64,000 bases of DNA from Durusdinium trenchii (Eukaryota > Sar > Dinophyceae > Suessiales > Symbiodiniaceae). The position numbers and the translations under genes are program-made. Below the pieces are notes generated by a model that was not told the DNA's origin, did no database searches, and saw only the letters and a program-made list of their open reading frames with translations. Positions 1 through 12,200 of the stretch are shown here, one piece after another. The stretch lies in NCBI GenBank assembly GCA_963970005.1, contig CAXAMN010021363.1, positions 723,427 through 787,426 on the forward strand. Direction: 5' to 3'. Each line of letters opens with the position of its first letter. The first letter of the stretch is position 1.

Positions 1-1172
1 ATGTTGAGGTTGAAGAACTGGAGGTTGAAGGACAAGCAAGTGCGAGCTCAGAGCCCAGACCTCCGAGCACGTTCCCACTAAGGGGACCACCACTGCGAGC
101 ACCAAAGATCTCGTCAATCCCAATAGACCCACCTCCAAGGTGGGATCTTTGGTCTCTGGAGTGGTGTCTGTATTTCACGCTTGGAAGAGTCAATAGAAGA
201 TTACAGCCTCGTGGACAGGTGATGGAAAACACTGCTCAGGTACAATCATCGACATGACATCTTGGAGACGCAGCTAGGGATCCTTGAGCAGAACCATCGT
301 GAAGGAGCTCGCAGGAGAGCACACATGATGTGTCGTGGTATGGCTGATTTTTCACCCGTTTCACAATCATCGGGTGGACAGAGGTTGCGGAAGAAGAAGA
401 AGAACCAGAAAGCGAAAGCATTGTAACACAGCACCAGGTTGGAGGAACAGCATCTAGCAGTCACGCAGGACAGACAGGTGGAGACGAGCAGTTCAGAGAA
501 GATCTTGATTCAGGTGATGGATACTTTACCTCAGCAAGTGTGCCAGGGCGAAGTTTGTCTATGCCCTCAGCAGAACAAGATCAACAGAACGATGAGGAGA
601 ACGATGACGAAGAGATCGAGGAGTGATAAACAGAGTCACACAGAAGACTTAGGTACATATATTCGAGCATTGGAGAGGTTAGCGACCCAGAGTATTGGCA
701 AGAGCTGCATCATTTCAGTAGCGATGATGATGATGAAGCAGGCAATTTGAGCAGAGATGATGGCAATTGATTTACAGAATTTCAATGTTACAATACATTT
801 CTTGTGATGTTGAGTTGAGTTTCCGGTGAAACCGTCTGAACCGCAGGACCATTCAGGATTTGGTCGATTCAATACCCTGAAATCATCTGAACCACGGTAT
901 AAGTGCACAACGAATGAACTTGTTTGCAGATGCATGGAATACAAGTTTGATGGACAGACGAAGATACGTGAGCCAACTGAACCACGTATCAGCAAGAGAG
1001 AATTGGCAAAACTTATTTGTAGAAATTGTATCAAAGGATACCGGAACGGGAGCTACAAAATGTAACAGTACAAAGAAAGGTAGATGACTTTGTCTGTGAT
1101 CACCTAGAAGATGGTGGTATCTACCTACAGCGTGATGAAACGTGACTCATTTCGTCAAGTTTCAAGGCGGGG
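1..1172 (+). mobile_element. Ty1/copia retrotransposon remnant A (3' part, enters from left edge)
   Basis: Seen: an open frame from base 3 to about 257 encodes a proline-rich stretch with PPPRWDLWSLEW and LGRVNRR. Other frames continue with ILEQN, ARRRAH (about 260-420), DGYF.S..VPGRS (about 520) and EVSDPEYW (about 690). The same ordered motifs lie downstream of a copia RNase H domain in remnant B, at 2635-3236. Similarity continues in the 3' non-coding part, with shared GAAACC.TCTGAACC and CACAACGAATG words near 830-910 and 3330-3375. Frames are broken by shifts and stops, so this is a decayed copy. Inference: the purine stretch AAGGCGGGG followed by TG near 1164-1173 could be the polypurine tract and start of the 3' LTR, but no LTR pair was found. 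The RNase H domain would lie left of the window. Confidence 0.6.
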
Positions 1173-1293
1173 TGCTAACCAATTTTTTCATCCTGGTATG
1201 CACATAGATGTGACATGTATAGAGTGGATTGAAGTCACTTGTGTAGTATCTGTTCTTATCACCTTGTAGCGTTCGTGTTCGAAGGGAGAAGAG

Positions 1294-1605
1294 TTGCTGC
1301 CTAACATTCATGACGCACTAATGGTTGAGAAGGGCACAGCAAGAGGTCACGAAGAACAACCTGAATCTGTTTGGGTGAACAGCGAAGAACTTTCACGAGA
1401 AAGTAAAGTTCGTGCCTTGCAGGATGGTTGCAACTACCTTGGCATCAATGCCAGTAGGTCCAAGGCCAAGCTTTATGATCGGTTGTGTGCATATTTCAGC
1501 AAGCAAATCGATCAGAAGGACATTGACAGAGCAGCCACACATTTACAAAAACTTGAGAAGGGCCCAGAAGTTCGGGCGCAAGAGAACATGCAGAACGATG
1601 CTTGA
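1294..1605 (+). pseudogene. SAP-like segment of copia remnant B
   Basis: This is a 103-codon open frame. Residues about 35-66 (KVRALQDGCNYLGI, then SRSKAKLYDRL) have the helix, turn with Gly, helix pattern and closing (S/G)-K-x-x-L-x-x-R-L of SAP or SAP-like DNA-binding motifs. The rest is hydrophilic. No splice or start evidence was found. It stands just upstream of the RNase H remnant and on the same strand, so it is more likely a piece of the same element's polyprotein than a host gene (inference). Function is not known. Confidence 0.4.
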
Positions 1606-1677
1606 TTCAACTCTGTTTGTATCTCAAGAAGTTGAACCTTTCAATTTTGGCTTCCATATACGCAGGTTGGGACACGT

Positions 1678-2994
1678 ATGTCGGGAAAGCTGAACAACAG
1701 ACCAGAACATGAAGTGGAGGATGATGTTCATGCGATGGAAATCTTTTGTGATAGCGATTGGGCTGGCAATTTACATCGAAGGTCAACTACGTCAGTTGTC
1801 ATCCTTCTGAACAGCTTGGTAGTCCTTTCTTACAGCAGGACTCAGAAAGCAGCTTCATTGTCGTCATGTGAAGCTGAAGTCCTTGCACTCACTTCAGGCG
1901 CAAGTGAGGCCATGTTGTTGAAAGAGGTTTGGACGCTCGTGTTGGGTCAAGAGACATTGCTTGAAGCCCGCAGTGATTCTTCGAGCGGAAGGCAGTGGTT
2001 GCAAAGAGCAGGACTTGGGAGACTCAAGCGCATTGATGTACGGCTTTGCTGGCTACAGGCGGCAGCTCGTGAGAAGGTGTTGAAAGTCCTGCCAGTATCT
2101 ACCCAGCTGAATATAGCAGATTTGAACACCAAGAAGCTTACAGCAGCACGGAGACATTTCCTTCTTTCGTTCATGGCTGCAGTTTGTTTGATCGATGAGA
2201 ATGAGGTGATTGAAGAGGTTGGAGAAAGAGAGCAGGTGAATTACTTTTCTGAACAACAGTGGAAGAACCAGGTTCGACAGGTGAGCAGATGGATGAAGAA
2301 CAAAGCAGTACGACAGATGGTGCAGTGTTCTCTTTTTGTACAGGCTATGAGCTTGAAAGGTTGTGTCGAGGATGGAGCAAATGTGAGTGTCGAAAATGAC
2401 AGTCGAAAGCACTTCTATCTGACCTTGTTGGTTTTGATGCATGTGGCATTGTGCAATTGGGTGTACAGCGATTGGAATGAGCTGGCGGCTAGATTTGGAC
2501 CGCGAGGTAGAAAGAGTGAGCGAGATGAAGAGGAACCAGAGCCCGAAGCTGACAGAAGGATTGTTGAGAATGACAACATTTGAACCAGGAGCAAGCAGTT
2601 CAGATGGACCAACTACTTTAAAAAAGGCAATGTTGGACCTCGCCCTCCGTTATTTCCACCGATTCCGAAGCCGATTGATCCACCGGCAAGGTGGGAACCA
2701 TGGTCACCAGAATGGTTTACATATTGGATGCTTGGCAGGGTACAAAGAAGAATGGAGAGAAGAGCTGGACGAATGACTGAGCTGGAAAGGAAGAAGTATG
2801 AAAAGAGGAGAGAAATCTTAAGGTTGACATTGATGATCTTAGAGCAGAACCCGGGGGAAACTGCTAGAAGAAGGGCCCATCACTTTTGTCAGTCGATGAC
2901 GGATTTGTCGGTTGATGAAGAAAGTCCCCAGGGTCCAGAAATCCCAGAGCTTCCCGAACCAGGCGCAGACCCTGAAGAAAGGATGAGAGGTTGA
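1678..2994 (+). pseudogene. Copia RNase H domain with C-terminal extension
   Basis: Residues 23-30 read FCDSDWAG, giving the first catalytic Asp (D25). Residues 61-68 read LSSCEAEV, giving the catalytic Glu. SDSSSG at 99-104 gives D100, and NIADLNTKKL (145-154) is the NxADxxTKxL hallmark closing Ty1/copia polyproteins. So the family call is firm and the RNase H triad looks intact. Unusually, the frame runs on for about 130 residues, including a hydrophobic stretch near 247-260, to a TGA at 2581-2583. It then continues in the same frame to 2994 with PPARWEPWSPEWF, LGRVQRRMERR, ILEQN and ARRRAH. That second part recurs in remnant A, so the TGA is probably a disabling mutation inside the original frame. 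The codon taken here as the start is arbitrary, since upstream reverse transcriptase is lost. Confidence 0.75.
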
Positions 2995-3236
2995 CAGAGA
3001 GGATGGACGAAGACGATGGTTATTTCAGTTCACGTCGAGTTCCAGGACGAAGCTTTGAAGTCTCAGCAGAAAGTGCCCAGGCCATTGTTCGGCCAGATCC
3101 GGACAACAGTGGTGGAGAAGAAAACGAAACATCAGATTCTGAGAGTGAAGACACAAGGATTGCAAGATATCTCAACAGCACTATGGATGAAGTTTCTGAT
3201 CCAGAGATGTGGATGAATACACCATTTCTCAATTGA
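2991..3236 (+). pseudogene. Acidic C-terminal tail of copia remnant B
   Basis: This 81-codon frame overlaps the end of the preceding frame by a few bases and is offset from it, pointing to a frameshift. It holds MDEDDGYFSSRRVPGRS, then an Asp/Glu/Ser-rich part and MDEVSDPEMW. Remnant A has DGYFTS.SVPGRS and IGEVSDPEYW in the same order, so the segment was translated in an ancestor (inference from conservation). No known domain was recognised. Confidence 0.55.
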
Positions 3237-3490
3237 CTCAGACAGTGATGTTGTGGTAGAAGAGACGAAACAACCCAGTGGATCAACAGGACATTGAGAG
3301 TTATTTCACTATATGCATGGATGTGTTTCCTGAAACCATCTGAACCAGGAGCACATATAGCACAACGAATGTTGGACGCTTGAACATTTGATTTCAGAGT
3401 CGCAACAACAGTACGAGAATTCGTGAAAAATTTTTCGAAATAGCATCATTGAATGCCGGAACGGCCTATACTTGTGGTATCGTGCAGTGA

Positions 3491-6400
3491 ACATAGAGTT
3501 TCAAGTTGCCTTTACCTATGCCGTTTAGTAGAAGTGGTACTTGAAACCGAGAGAAAAGATATGACTAAAGCGTCAATCTTTTATGCGCGTGTCAAATTTT
3601 CTCGTGTATAGGGGTGCACTGTTTGCTAGTTGAAACTACTCCGCATTACCGTACCGCGTGTGGTCCAAAAGTCCGCTTACCTCGACAAGGAAGCAAGAAT
3701 AGGCAAGAAGAAGGAAGAGACAGGACGAAAGGTAAAGAATTGAAAAAAAGGAAACGAACAAAGGCCATGCAAGATGCAGGAAAGTTCGGTATTGGAATTG
3801 ACACGTTGTGAGTGTTTGCTGCTTATTCGTATCTTCTTATACACGACATTTATCTTTTAGAGGAGAGAGCAGCAACGTTGGGAGGACTACTGAGGTTTCC
3901 ATTCAACCGCGTCAAGCAACTACATTAAACCCCTTTCCTCGATCTGAGCTTCCCGACCAAGTCGATTGGTGAACCAGGAAATATGTGAATGTGGTGGACC
4001 CCATGTTGAATTCAGCCGAGTTGATCTGCTAAGAGGTGATGCATCAGTGTTAGAATGTAAAGTGCTTGCCGAAAAGTCCAGAAGTTGCCGACAAGTGGAA
4101 CTAACGAGCCTCTCCCAAGGTGATGGTGGAGGCAAAAGTGCCTCTAGGAAAACCAGTTAATTCTCAATTCAAATAGGATATTGGAATTTTCAGTTCAACA
4201 GCCTGGACATTCGGGCCACCTACCTGATACTTTGTTGATTTCGTCAATTTTTGGCTCAACAATAGATAGCCGGATAATTTGTGTCATGGTTCTATTTGGC
4301 AAGACTTGGCAGAAAAGTCAGTTAGTTCAACGTAGGAACAAAGGTGCATCTTTGTTTGCACTTGGATGGTTTTGGACGCCATTGTTTGTCCATAACAGGT
4401 TCTTAGGTCTGCCAAAAGTGGCATTACCCTACCCAGTTTTTTCAACCTGTCACCTCCATGTTTCTGTGCTGCTGCACAGAAGCAGGCAATGAACACCACC
4501 AGGCGTGGGCTCAACCGAAAGTGGGATCTCCACCTGTTGCCAATATCTGAGCCGATTTGCTAGGCGTTGTTCAACGATCCGCAGCAGCTTGGTTGTCATG
4601 CGTTCCGCCATTCATATGTCGTTGGAGACGCGAGGGAAACCGTGGCTTGCAACACTCGGAGAACTGAACCCAGATGCAGGTTTTGTTTGTCCACTCAGTG
4701 ATTTTAACAAGATGCGTCCATCTCCAACTCACGAACTGTCCTCCAAAGTTAAACCAAGGTTTCCGTACCAAGACGTGGTCAGCGCACGAAGAGAGCTTGT
4801 CAGGAATATTGAGGCACGATGGGCTGGAGAGAGGTTCGGTTCAACGTCCATTTGTTTCACGTGTGGGTCTTGAGCAGCATCTGCAATGGACGATGTCACG
4901 AAACATCCTTGAAACAATCTCATGCTCATGTTGCACCACTTGATGCCCACATCTCGCTCGTATACATCGATGCTTTTGAATGAGATGCTTCCAGCCTTTT
5001 TTCCAGTTTGTACATGTTTATTGATCTTTCCTGAACTCATGGAGTACTCAACCACTGGAGTGGGCAAGCGTTCTCCGCACAGGTAAAGGTGAAATATGAA
5101 AAGGGAAGCTCAGGCAGCACTTTGATACTCATGCACGCGAGCCTGATGGAAAAATATCTAGTCTTCCGATTTCCAACCGGTTTGCAAAGCCCAGTATTTT
5201 GAATCTGACTTCTGGCGGTTGCTTTCCATTTGAGTGCACTGGAGCAGGAAAACTTGGCGTTGACTTGGATGCCATAGACATCCACAGGGGCCTAGTAGTA
5301 ACTTGGCGGGTTTGATGCACATTTTGTGTTTTTTGGGGTTGGCACAACAAGCGCAAACCCTCGCCAACTTTGCAAGATATGTTTACATGAACCGTGACCA
5401 ACAAACTGGCATGCTCAGGTGAAAGGTGTGTTGCCTGACGGTCTAATAGCTGAGTGGAATCGTGCCAACCCGGAGAATGCCATAAAGCCAAGTGCCACTT
5501 GGTCTACAAAAGCTTTTGCCTTGCGGAACACCCGCAAAATTGCAATTGTACTTTGACTATTGCATTTTGTGACGCAAAATGTATTTTGTGTCTCAGGACA
5601 AGATTTTTGCTGTCAACAACCAGGCGAACGATTTTGTTAAATGAAAGAAGAGGATCTTCACTCCAGCACATGTGAACCAGTTTTATTTCAATTGAGTCTT
5701 CAGCACTCCAGTCCGTTTTGCAGGTTGGTACAGTTCAAGACTTGGAGACACACATCGTGTCTTCAGGCCTGGTGGCAGGAAACTCTCCGATTCAATGTAC
5801 AGTAATTGGCTAGAAAGGAGGACTTTGTTTGACATTTTGGCGGGGTTGACCATTTAGGCGAATTTGAATTTGACAATTTGCATAAAATACTGGACTTGGT
5901 TTAGGCCCCCCAGTGCAAAGCGTGACAAACATGTCTCTGAGGGGAAACAAGTGCTTCGTGCATCTTCGTGTGGACGTTTTACCAATTTTACCAAATCAGG
6001 GAATGACTCAGTGAATGGCCCACTAAGCATCCCGTGATTCCGATTGGCACCGATGTCTTCGCCGATGTCTTCGCCGAGGCCCTGACCTTCAACTCAGCGT
6101 CCGACGTCCGCAACGGATCGAGGTGACGCTGCAAAGACCGGGCAGTGGTGGAGCTCAGTCTGTGGCGAAACGGACATTAGACATTTTTGTGACTTTAGAC
6201 ATTTTAGACATCCTTTAGACTCTAGATCCATTTGAGGAAATGCAAACTGAATGTGTTCAACCTGTGTTTTCATTTGTATCTCACCTCTTGGAACCCATCG
6301 GTGGCCTCTCTGCCTGAGGTTTGGGCCTGAGGCTACACTTCAAGATACTCGGAAGAGCCGGATTTTGCTTTAGAATACAAGGAGTCAAGGAGTTGAGGTG

Positions 6401-6700
6401 GCTACACATCCCAATCTTGTGCATACATGAGAAAGCGATCACTTGAGGTGTCAAGGTAGGGCAGGGTTAACAGTTTGGGTTTGGAGTGAGAAGACATCGA
6501 CAGATCAAGAAGCCTTTGCAACATTTTGCAACCTTCTCCGAGGAAATCCTCAAAAGGCGTTTTGGTCAGTGAGACCCTTTGCTGCAAATTGTCAGAAAAA
6601 TTGATGATCTGAACTCAAGACATGGTTTTGTTATGTTTTGCAGAGGGTAACAGGTTGGTTATAGTATAAAGGAGAGCACCTTTCTGTATTTGCATCGCCT
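3491..6700. other. No gene recognised
   Basis: Open frames here are short (up to 122 codons at 4505-4873), overlap on both strands and show no family motif. The 3614-3811 frame is Lys/Arg/Glu-rich because of an A/G-rich stretch. No tandem repeat stands out. It is probably intergenic or intronic DNA. Confidence 0.5.
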
Positions 6701-6710
6701 GACCGCCGAG

Positions 6711-6819
6711 GGTGTTGGCAGACGGGCTGGCAACAGACTGGAATGCCAAAAACCCCACAAGACGCATCACTGCTGGTGACCGGATACTGGAAGTGAACGG
6801 AGAAGCGCTTCCACCTGAG
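6711..6819 (+). CDS. PDZ-like domain exon (partial gene)
   Basis: The reading frame gives VLADGLATDWNAKNP, then ITAGDRILEVNGEALPPE. The GDRILEVNG core, preceded by G-L-A-x-x-W-N-x-x-NP, matches the middle of a PDZ domain (the strand after the alpha-A helix). Boundaries fit the AG|G rule seen in the PPR gene: acceptor CGCCGAG|GGTG and donor CCTGAG|GACA, giving a 109-bp exon (1 + 36 codons). In-frame TGA codons lie just upstream, so the rest of the domain must sit in other exons, which I could not find. PDZ domains bind C-terminal peptides and act in scaffolding or proteases. The partner here is unknown, and it may be a pseudo-exon. Confidence 0.45.
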
Positions 6820-6962
6820 GACAGATGTCAGCCTAAGCTGCGCAATAGCTCAGATTTCCGCAGCTACAGCAACCTTCATTTTCGAGCAAGTCGTACTGGA
6901 AGAGACCATCATCAGGTGTTAAAGTGGCAACAGAACCTCCAACCAATCCAAGAATGCTCCCA

Positions 6963-7026
6963 GTAGCGATGCCAGGAGCCCCTTAGTAGCGATGCCCTTG
7001 CTCCTAGTATCGTCCTGCTACTAGGG
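6963..7026. repeat. CTACTAG modular repeat, cluster 1
   Basis: Several CTAGTAG or near copies are joined by the words CGATGCC, AGGAGCCCC and CGATGCCCTTGCTC. It is the first of ten clusters in the window; see the finding on this repeat. Confidence 0.7.
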
Positions 7027-7331
7027 GAAAAGATCTTCACGACAGAACGACATGCGTATCCAGCAAAGTCTGTACGGAGCAGCTTGAGTGCCATTCGAGT
7101 TTATATGTTGCGATTCTATCATGCAATCTGTATACTACTGGAGTCGAACATATAGTTGGACAGAAGTTGGGCCTTGTATGGGATTTGTGTGGGGGCAGAA
7201 TCAACGTTTGCTGGGCGCGAAACGTGTTGCTGCGAAGCCCAAAGCTCCTCGGACTTCTTCAGGACTTGATTGCAAAGCCTGGGGCTGAGCAAGATTAGCG
7301 AGCTTTCCATGGCAAACCAAATGCTCCTTCT

Positions 7332-7432
7332 TGTTACTAGTAGCAATGCGGCAATGCCCTTGTTACTAGGAGCGATGCACCTTGTTATATACTAGTAATT
7401 AGCTTCTTGTTACTAGTAATGCCCTTGTTACT
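7332..7432. repeat. CTACTAG modular repeat, cluster 2
   Basis: About five TTACTAGTAG-like cores are spaced by CAATGCCCTTG, CGATGCACCTTG and CTTCTTG words, in the same orientation as cluster 1. It includes a TATATACTAGTAATTAG variant. Confidence 0.7.
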
Positions 7433-7439
7433 TTGGATG

Positions 7440-9060
7440 TGCAAAACATCACTCAATGTTGCGCTTACAGAGTGATTGCCGTGCCAACCATATCATGAAG
7501 TACAGTTTGAGACAGGCATTTGCATTGGTTGTGGACGCTTTTGGAATGATGATCGGTCTACTACACTGTGCCACAGCGTTTCCATGCATGCAGTGCCATG
7601 TTCAACAAAAGCGCCGAGTACACTTGTGGGACCAATATTTACACTGGTTGTGGACATTTAGACGAATCTAGATTTTTGCGCTAGGCTTGCAAAAGAGGAT
7701 GTGATGGTCATCCACATGTTGCACTACGACCAGGATTACTTTTCCGCTTTACATGTTTCGATCCATGGCTTGCTCCTTAGGGAGTCACCTTCCAACGAGT
7801 CAACACCACAGCGGTTGCATGCCTGTTGCAATTTGTGTCCATGTAGTTGCTGCAGTCAGGACGTTCCAAAGCCAGTCTGAGGCAGGGTATTTTGCGCGAC
7901 AAAGATTCTATCTCATGGTGCTTCATGCAACTTTGAGTGTTTGGTCCGCAGCAATTCCTCACACCTCACAAAAAGCTATTGCACTTTTACAAAGGGCTGT
8001 CATGCTTGGCCTCCCTTCAGGCCATCCAGTTTCACTGATGAAGCTGTACAGTACAGCAGATATCCACAAAGGATAGGATAGAACTTTGCATTGAGATCTT
8101 GCTAGTGCTTGCCGTGGAAGCTTTGAAGCGTCAAAGCGTCTCTCTTCAAGTCAAAACTGACCAGAAGTAGAGAACGGCCCTGTCAATAGGTGTTTTAAGT
8201 GAGGCAACAGGCTGGTGGCTTCGTTCCGCCATGGTTTGCTTGAAGTCTTTGCGAGTGAAGCTCTGCGCCACATAAAGTGCCAATTGAAGTCTTAAGACAT
8301 CACGTGGCAGCTTGCAGACCCTGATTTGAGTGGCCGAAGTGCCACTTGGACACGAAGACCGCGTCGGGGTTGCTGGCGAAGATCCCACACAAGTCGTGAG
8401 TTGATTGAAGTCATTTATGTCTATATCAGTTGAGATTGATGCAAGATTTATGAAGTGTGTATCAAAACTGTCTCAAGCAAGGAAGAGACGAGATCAGCAT
8501 GTGGATGGATACCAAGCAGAGTCGACAAGAATGATTAGGTCATGTTCATTGCAATGATGGAAATCCACATTCTTTTTCTCAGAAAGGAGTTGTATCAAGA
8601 GTTGGAGGTCGGCTATGTGGTTGGTTGGAAGCGTAGGAAGGAAGCTTCAGATTTGGCCATTGAATTGTTGTCCGTAGACTTGAAGTCAACGCATGCCATG
8701 GACTCCTGATGGCTCACGAAGTAAGCGATCGGGCCTGGACGAATGGACTGCATACCAGAGGACTCTTGGGGCTGTGAAGAGTGGTTCATGCGGTTATTAT
8801 AGGTGGCAATACTTGATGCACTCAAACAACATATATCAGAAGCAGATGTTCAAGTACTTGTCTTCTTTTTTTTACATGTTGATCAACAACAGCCTTTGAA
8901 TTGCACTCTGCACAAGCTTTGCTCGTGCAGGAACCCTTCCAACACTCAGAAGAGGCATCTTGGACTCCCCTTGTTTGGGTTTCTCCCGGCCCCCCTAATA
9001 TAGCCCCTGCCCAGGCTTGGCTTTTGTCCCTCAGCCCCGTAATGTTGAACTAGGTGCAAG
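7440..9060. other. No gene recognised
   Basis: A frame near 7860-8070 has a loosely PPR-like Ala/Leu pattern (AIALLQRAVMLGL), but no splice site or neighbouring repeat supports it. The rest shows no motif, RNA gene or tandem repeat. Confidence 0.4.
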
Positions 9061-9077
9061 ATGAGCTAGTCGCTTCT

Positions 9078-9239
9078 GGGTCTCGCTTTCGCTGAGGACA
9101 CCAGCGAGTTTTCATCAGCTGCATCTCTGAGCCGGCAGTGTACGGAATTCAGCGATGTTGTGGCACAGGACCGAGAGCTCGAAACCAAGAGTTTCTTTGG
9201 GACTGACCTAGTCGTTGGACACATCGCGGAACTTGGATG
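9078..9239 (+). CDS. Possible exon, unknown product
   Basis: An open + strand frame without ATG reads AFAEDTSEFSSAAS, then FSDVVAQDRELE and FFGTDLVVGHIAELG, and stops at TGA (9237-9239). Mixed, non-repetitive composition makes it look translated. No domain or clear splice acceptor was found. It could be a last exon or chance. Confidence 0.2.
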
Positions 9240-12200
9240 AAGGTGGAGAAGCAGCAAGACACAAGTAATTACTAGATATACCTAGATACAAATTTACGAT
9301 CTGCTGTGACTTGTTTACAAATGTTCCAATGATTGAACTTGGTTTGCATGGCACCCTTTCTGATTTTGGGCTTTGTGTCGTAAATTATACTTGCGTAAGT
9401 ACTATTGCCTGGTCTCACAAGCACGTTCCTACTGGTGATCCAGTTAGAACCACTCTCCATCACTCTCGAGTGAGTGCACCATAGTGCCATAGTGTATGAT
9501 TTGTTAAAATTCCTTACAAATTTGGAAGGTTTGGTTTCATTCTGCCAAGCTTTGGCCGGACCATCATTGTATGTTGGATACTTGGTGCAATCAAGGAAGC
9601 AAGCCATTCAAGCAGAACACCCTATAAAGCACTCAGAAAACTTGTTTGTCGCCGGTGACAAACCTGCCACCGCAAAGGACTTGATGTCACGACAGCTGAC
9701 TGATTTTGCAATGAGGCAGCTTTCCTATTTGCCATACTGTAGTTGGGTTGGTGCTTTCCACTGTCTTTGCCTTTTTGGTGGACCGAAGGGTCTCTTTTTT
9801 CATGAAAAAGTTGCCCATGTCCATCTTTCATTTTTTCCTCGCTCTTGTCCTTTGGCGGACTCACCGGACAAGCCAGGCAAGGAGACTTTTGGGTTCGCAA
9901 GTGCAGCGAGCCTGTCCCCTTCACTGGGGCAAAGGGCTTGGATTCAAAGCAAGGCAAAGAGTTCGCAGCCAAACACTTCGAGATCTAGTTAATCTAGTTC
10001 GATTTTCGTTATGCTTTACACCTTTAGACTAGACCTGTTACTTTTTCTTCCTTTTCCTATGAATCTGCTATGGAGACTTTGTTGGAGAGTTGAAATCCGT
10101 CTTTCACTCGCAGGGGATTTCCGCCGGCAGAGCTCTTGTCCACCATTGCGCTCTCAGGTGGGCAGGTAGTGACAGTTGTGGAAGAGGTTGCTCCCCAGAA
10201 GGATTGCTGGGGACTTCCCATCATTTTAGGTGTAGAAATCTCGGGGTAGCTTCGGATTGCTTCCTTGTGTTTGGTGCATGCCTCCTCAGCTTTCTTTGGC
10301 GGCTGAGGGTCTTTTTTCTCCTGAGCCCATCGAAGAAAGAGAGTCTGAGGACTGACAGCACAACAAACTATTCTCCGTCAGAGTACTGATGACAGAGACA
10401 GACAGCTCGGCACTGCTTCTCGATTTTGGTCCTGCTGAGTGTAAGGAGCAAGAGAGCCAGGGCCAGCTGGAGTCAGAGGAGGAGGATGACCTAGTCTCCA
10501 GGGCCATTTGCTCTGCCGTCGCAGACTGCGACTTTAGCGCTACTTCGGCTGAGCTTGAAATGACAAACAACTGGACCATTGGATAATCATCATCGGTTTG
10601 CAGACAATGCTGTGGACGGAACATTTTTCAGTTTGCTGCTGGCAGAACGTGCTTCGACAGTGGTTGCTGTAGGTTGCTGTAGCGGACCCGACCGCCCTAG
10701 ATGCAGAGTTGATCGTGACTTGGTCGCCCATAAGCTGTCACCTGCCAATTATATTATATTATATGGGCTATGCGAGGAGCCAAACAGTCAACGGGTTGTT
10801 GCATTCTGCTGAAGTTGGCATGTTTTGAGTCCTGGTGTTTGAGGCCGTTTCAGAGGGCTTTGAGCGACTCACTGGCTACTTGCGCGAAGAGGCAGTTGGT
10901 CAAGGGCTCAGCAAAGAAGCTGGCATTCCAGGCTTTTTGTAATTGTTTTTGTGACTAGTTATATTAGTGTGGACTTTCAAACATTCTGTGACTTCAGACT
11001 CAGTTCACACAGATTCTTGCTCTTGAACCAAAGCGTTATGAAGGGAAGTAATTGTATGTATGTAAAAATATATATTATATAGCTATATTATATATGTATG
11101 ATGTATACACACTATCGTAGGAGACCGTAGGCGTCTTCCAGGTTCCATTTGCGTGAGAGAAGGCAACACAGACACCAATACAGTTTCAAAGGGAGCACGA
11201 AAGAGAATATAATGCAGAGAACAGACAGGAAGAGATAATGAAAGACAAGGCAACGATGGCAAGAACATGGGTAAGGAAAGCTTTGTGCAAAAGTCTGTCC
11301 AAGGCAATCAGGGTTGTCAGATGACCCCAAGACGGGTACTCGAACAAAACAGTGTAATTCTGTGGGTGCTTTTCGGGCGACCCGTTCTTCGCGGCACTCA
11401 GGCTGCAATTGCCGCTTCCTCTCCGAGGGCTGTCCACCGCCCGACTTGATTGCGCAGCCTTTACGTGAGGCAACCGACACTGGGGCGACTCTTAGCTGAG
11501 GAGTGCGGTTTGGCTTCCAACTCTTAAGTACTTGGCTTGGTCGCAACTAGCCTGGAGAAAGAGAACGCTGGTAGATCTTGAGGCTTCTTGTTGCTATGTG
11601 AGCTATTGCTTGATTGGGCAGTTTACTCTTCGATTCAACAATTTGGCTACCCCGCGAAGCCTGGCTAGTAAACTCTGGATCCCCCATTGTAGTATTGGCG
11701 TGGCTTGGGGCGGCGGGAACAAGCCAAGGCCCTACAGTTGTATTCTGGTGAACAAGCGAAAGACAGGCGATAATATGCTCATGTTACTGTTGCTTGTGCA
11801 AACGAGACAGCTTGTTTTTGTATTTTTCGGGAAAAGTCAGCAAGTGCGAGATCTCTTTTTGAGCAGGTCATTTTTTCTTGAACCTCCTGTCTCTTCGTGG
11901 TTTGGTCGTGGCCAGACATGCCAAGACTGGGGAGGTGGGGTGTGGTTCACGGCAGTATTCGGACAGGTGACAGCTCAAATCAGCTTGTTTTGGGAGGCAA
12001 AGATGCATTGACACTTCTGTCAGCCCTGTTTCGATCCTCACCTGGGAAGCATCTAGTCAATTCTTTGCTTGATCTTGCATTGTTTTGATAAACATGTGTC
12101 TCGTTGGAAGCGCTTTAGTTGGATCTGATGATTGTACGGTGAAGTCCCGCAAAGTTAAACTGTTTTGTTGGAGTGTGCTAGGCTTAGCTTGTTCTACTTC

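Larger units (their letters stand above)
1294..3490 (+). mobile_element. Ty1/copia retrotransposon remnant B, internally deleted
   Basis: Seen in order: a SAP-like segment (1294-1605), a copia RNase H domain with C-terminal extension (1678-2583, same frame to 2994 after one stop), and a frame-shifted acidic tail (2991-3236). A 3' region follows that matches remnant A to about 3485 (reading RNGLY against RNGSY). Known: a full copia polyprotein has gag, protease, integrase, reverse transcriptase and RNase H. Here integrase and reverse transcriptase are missing between the SAP-like piece and RNase H, so an internal deletion is inferred. No LTRs or target-site duplication were identified. It cannot move by itself. 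Confidence 0.7.

Noticed and set aside
9474-9992. 172-codon + strand frame
   Set aside because: Overlapped by a 116-codon antisense frame and without a recognisable domain or start context.
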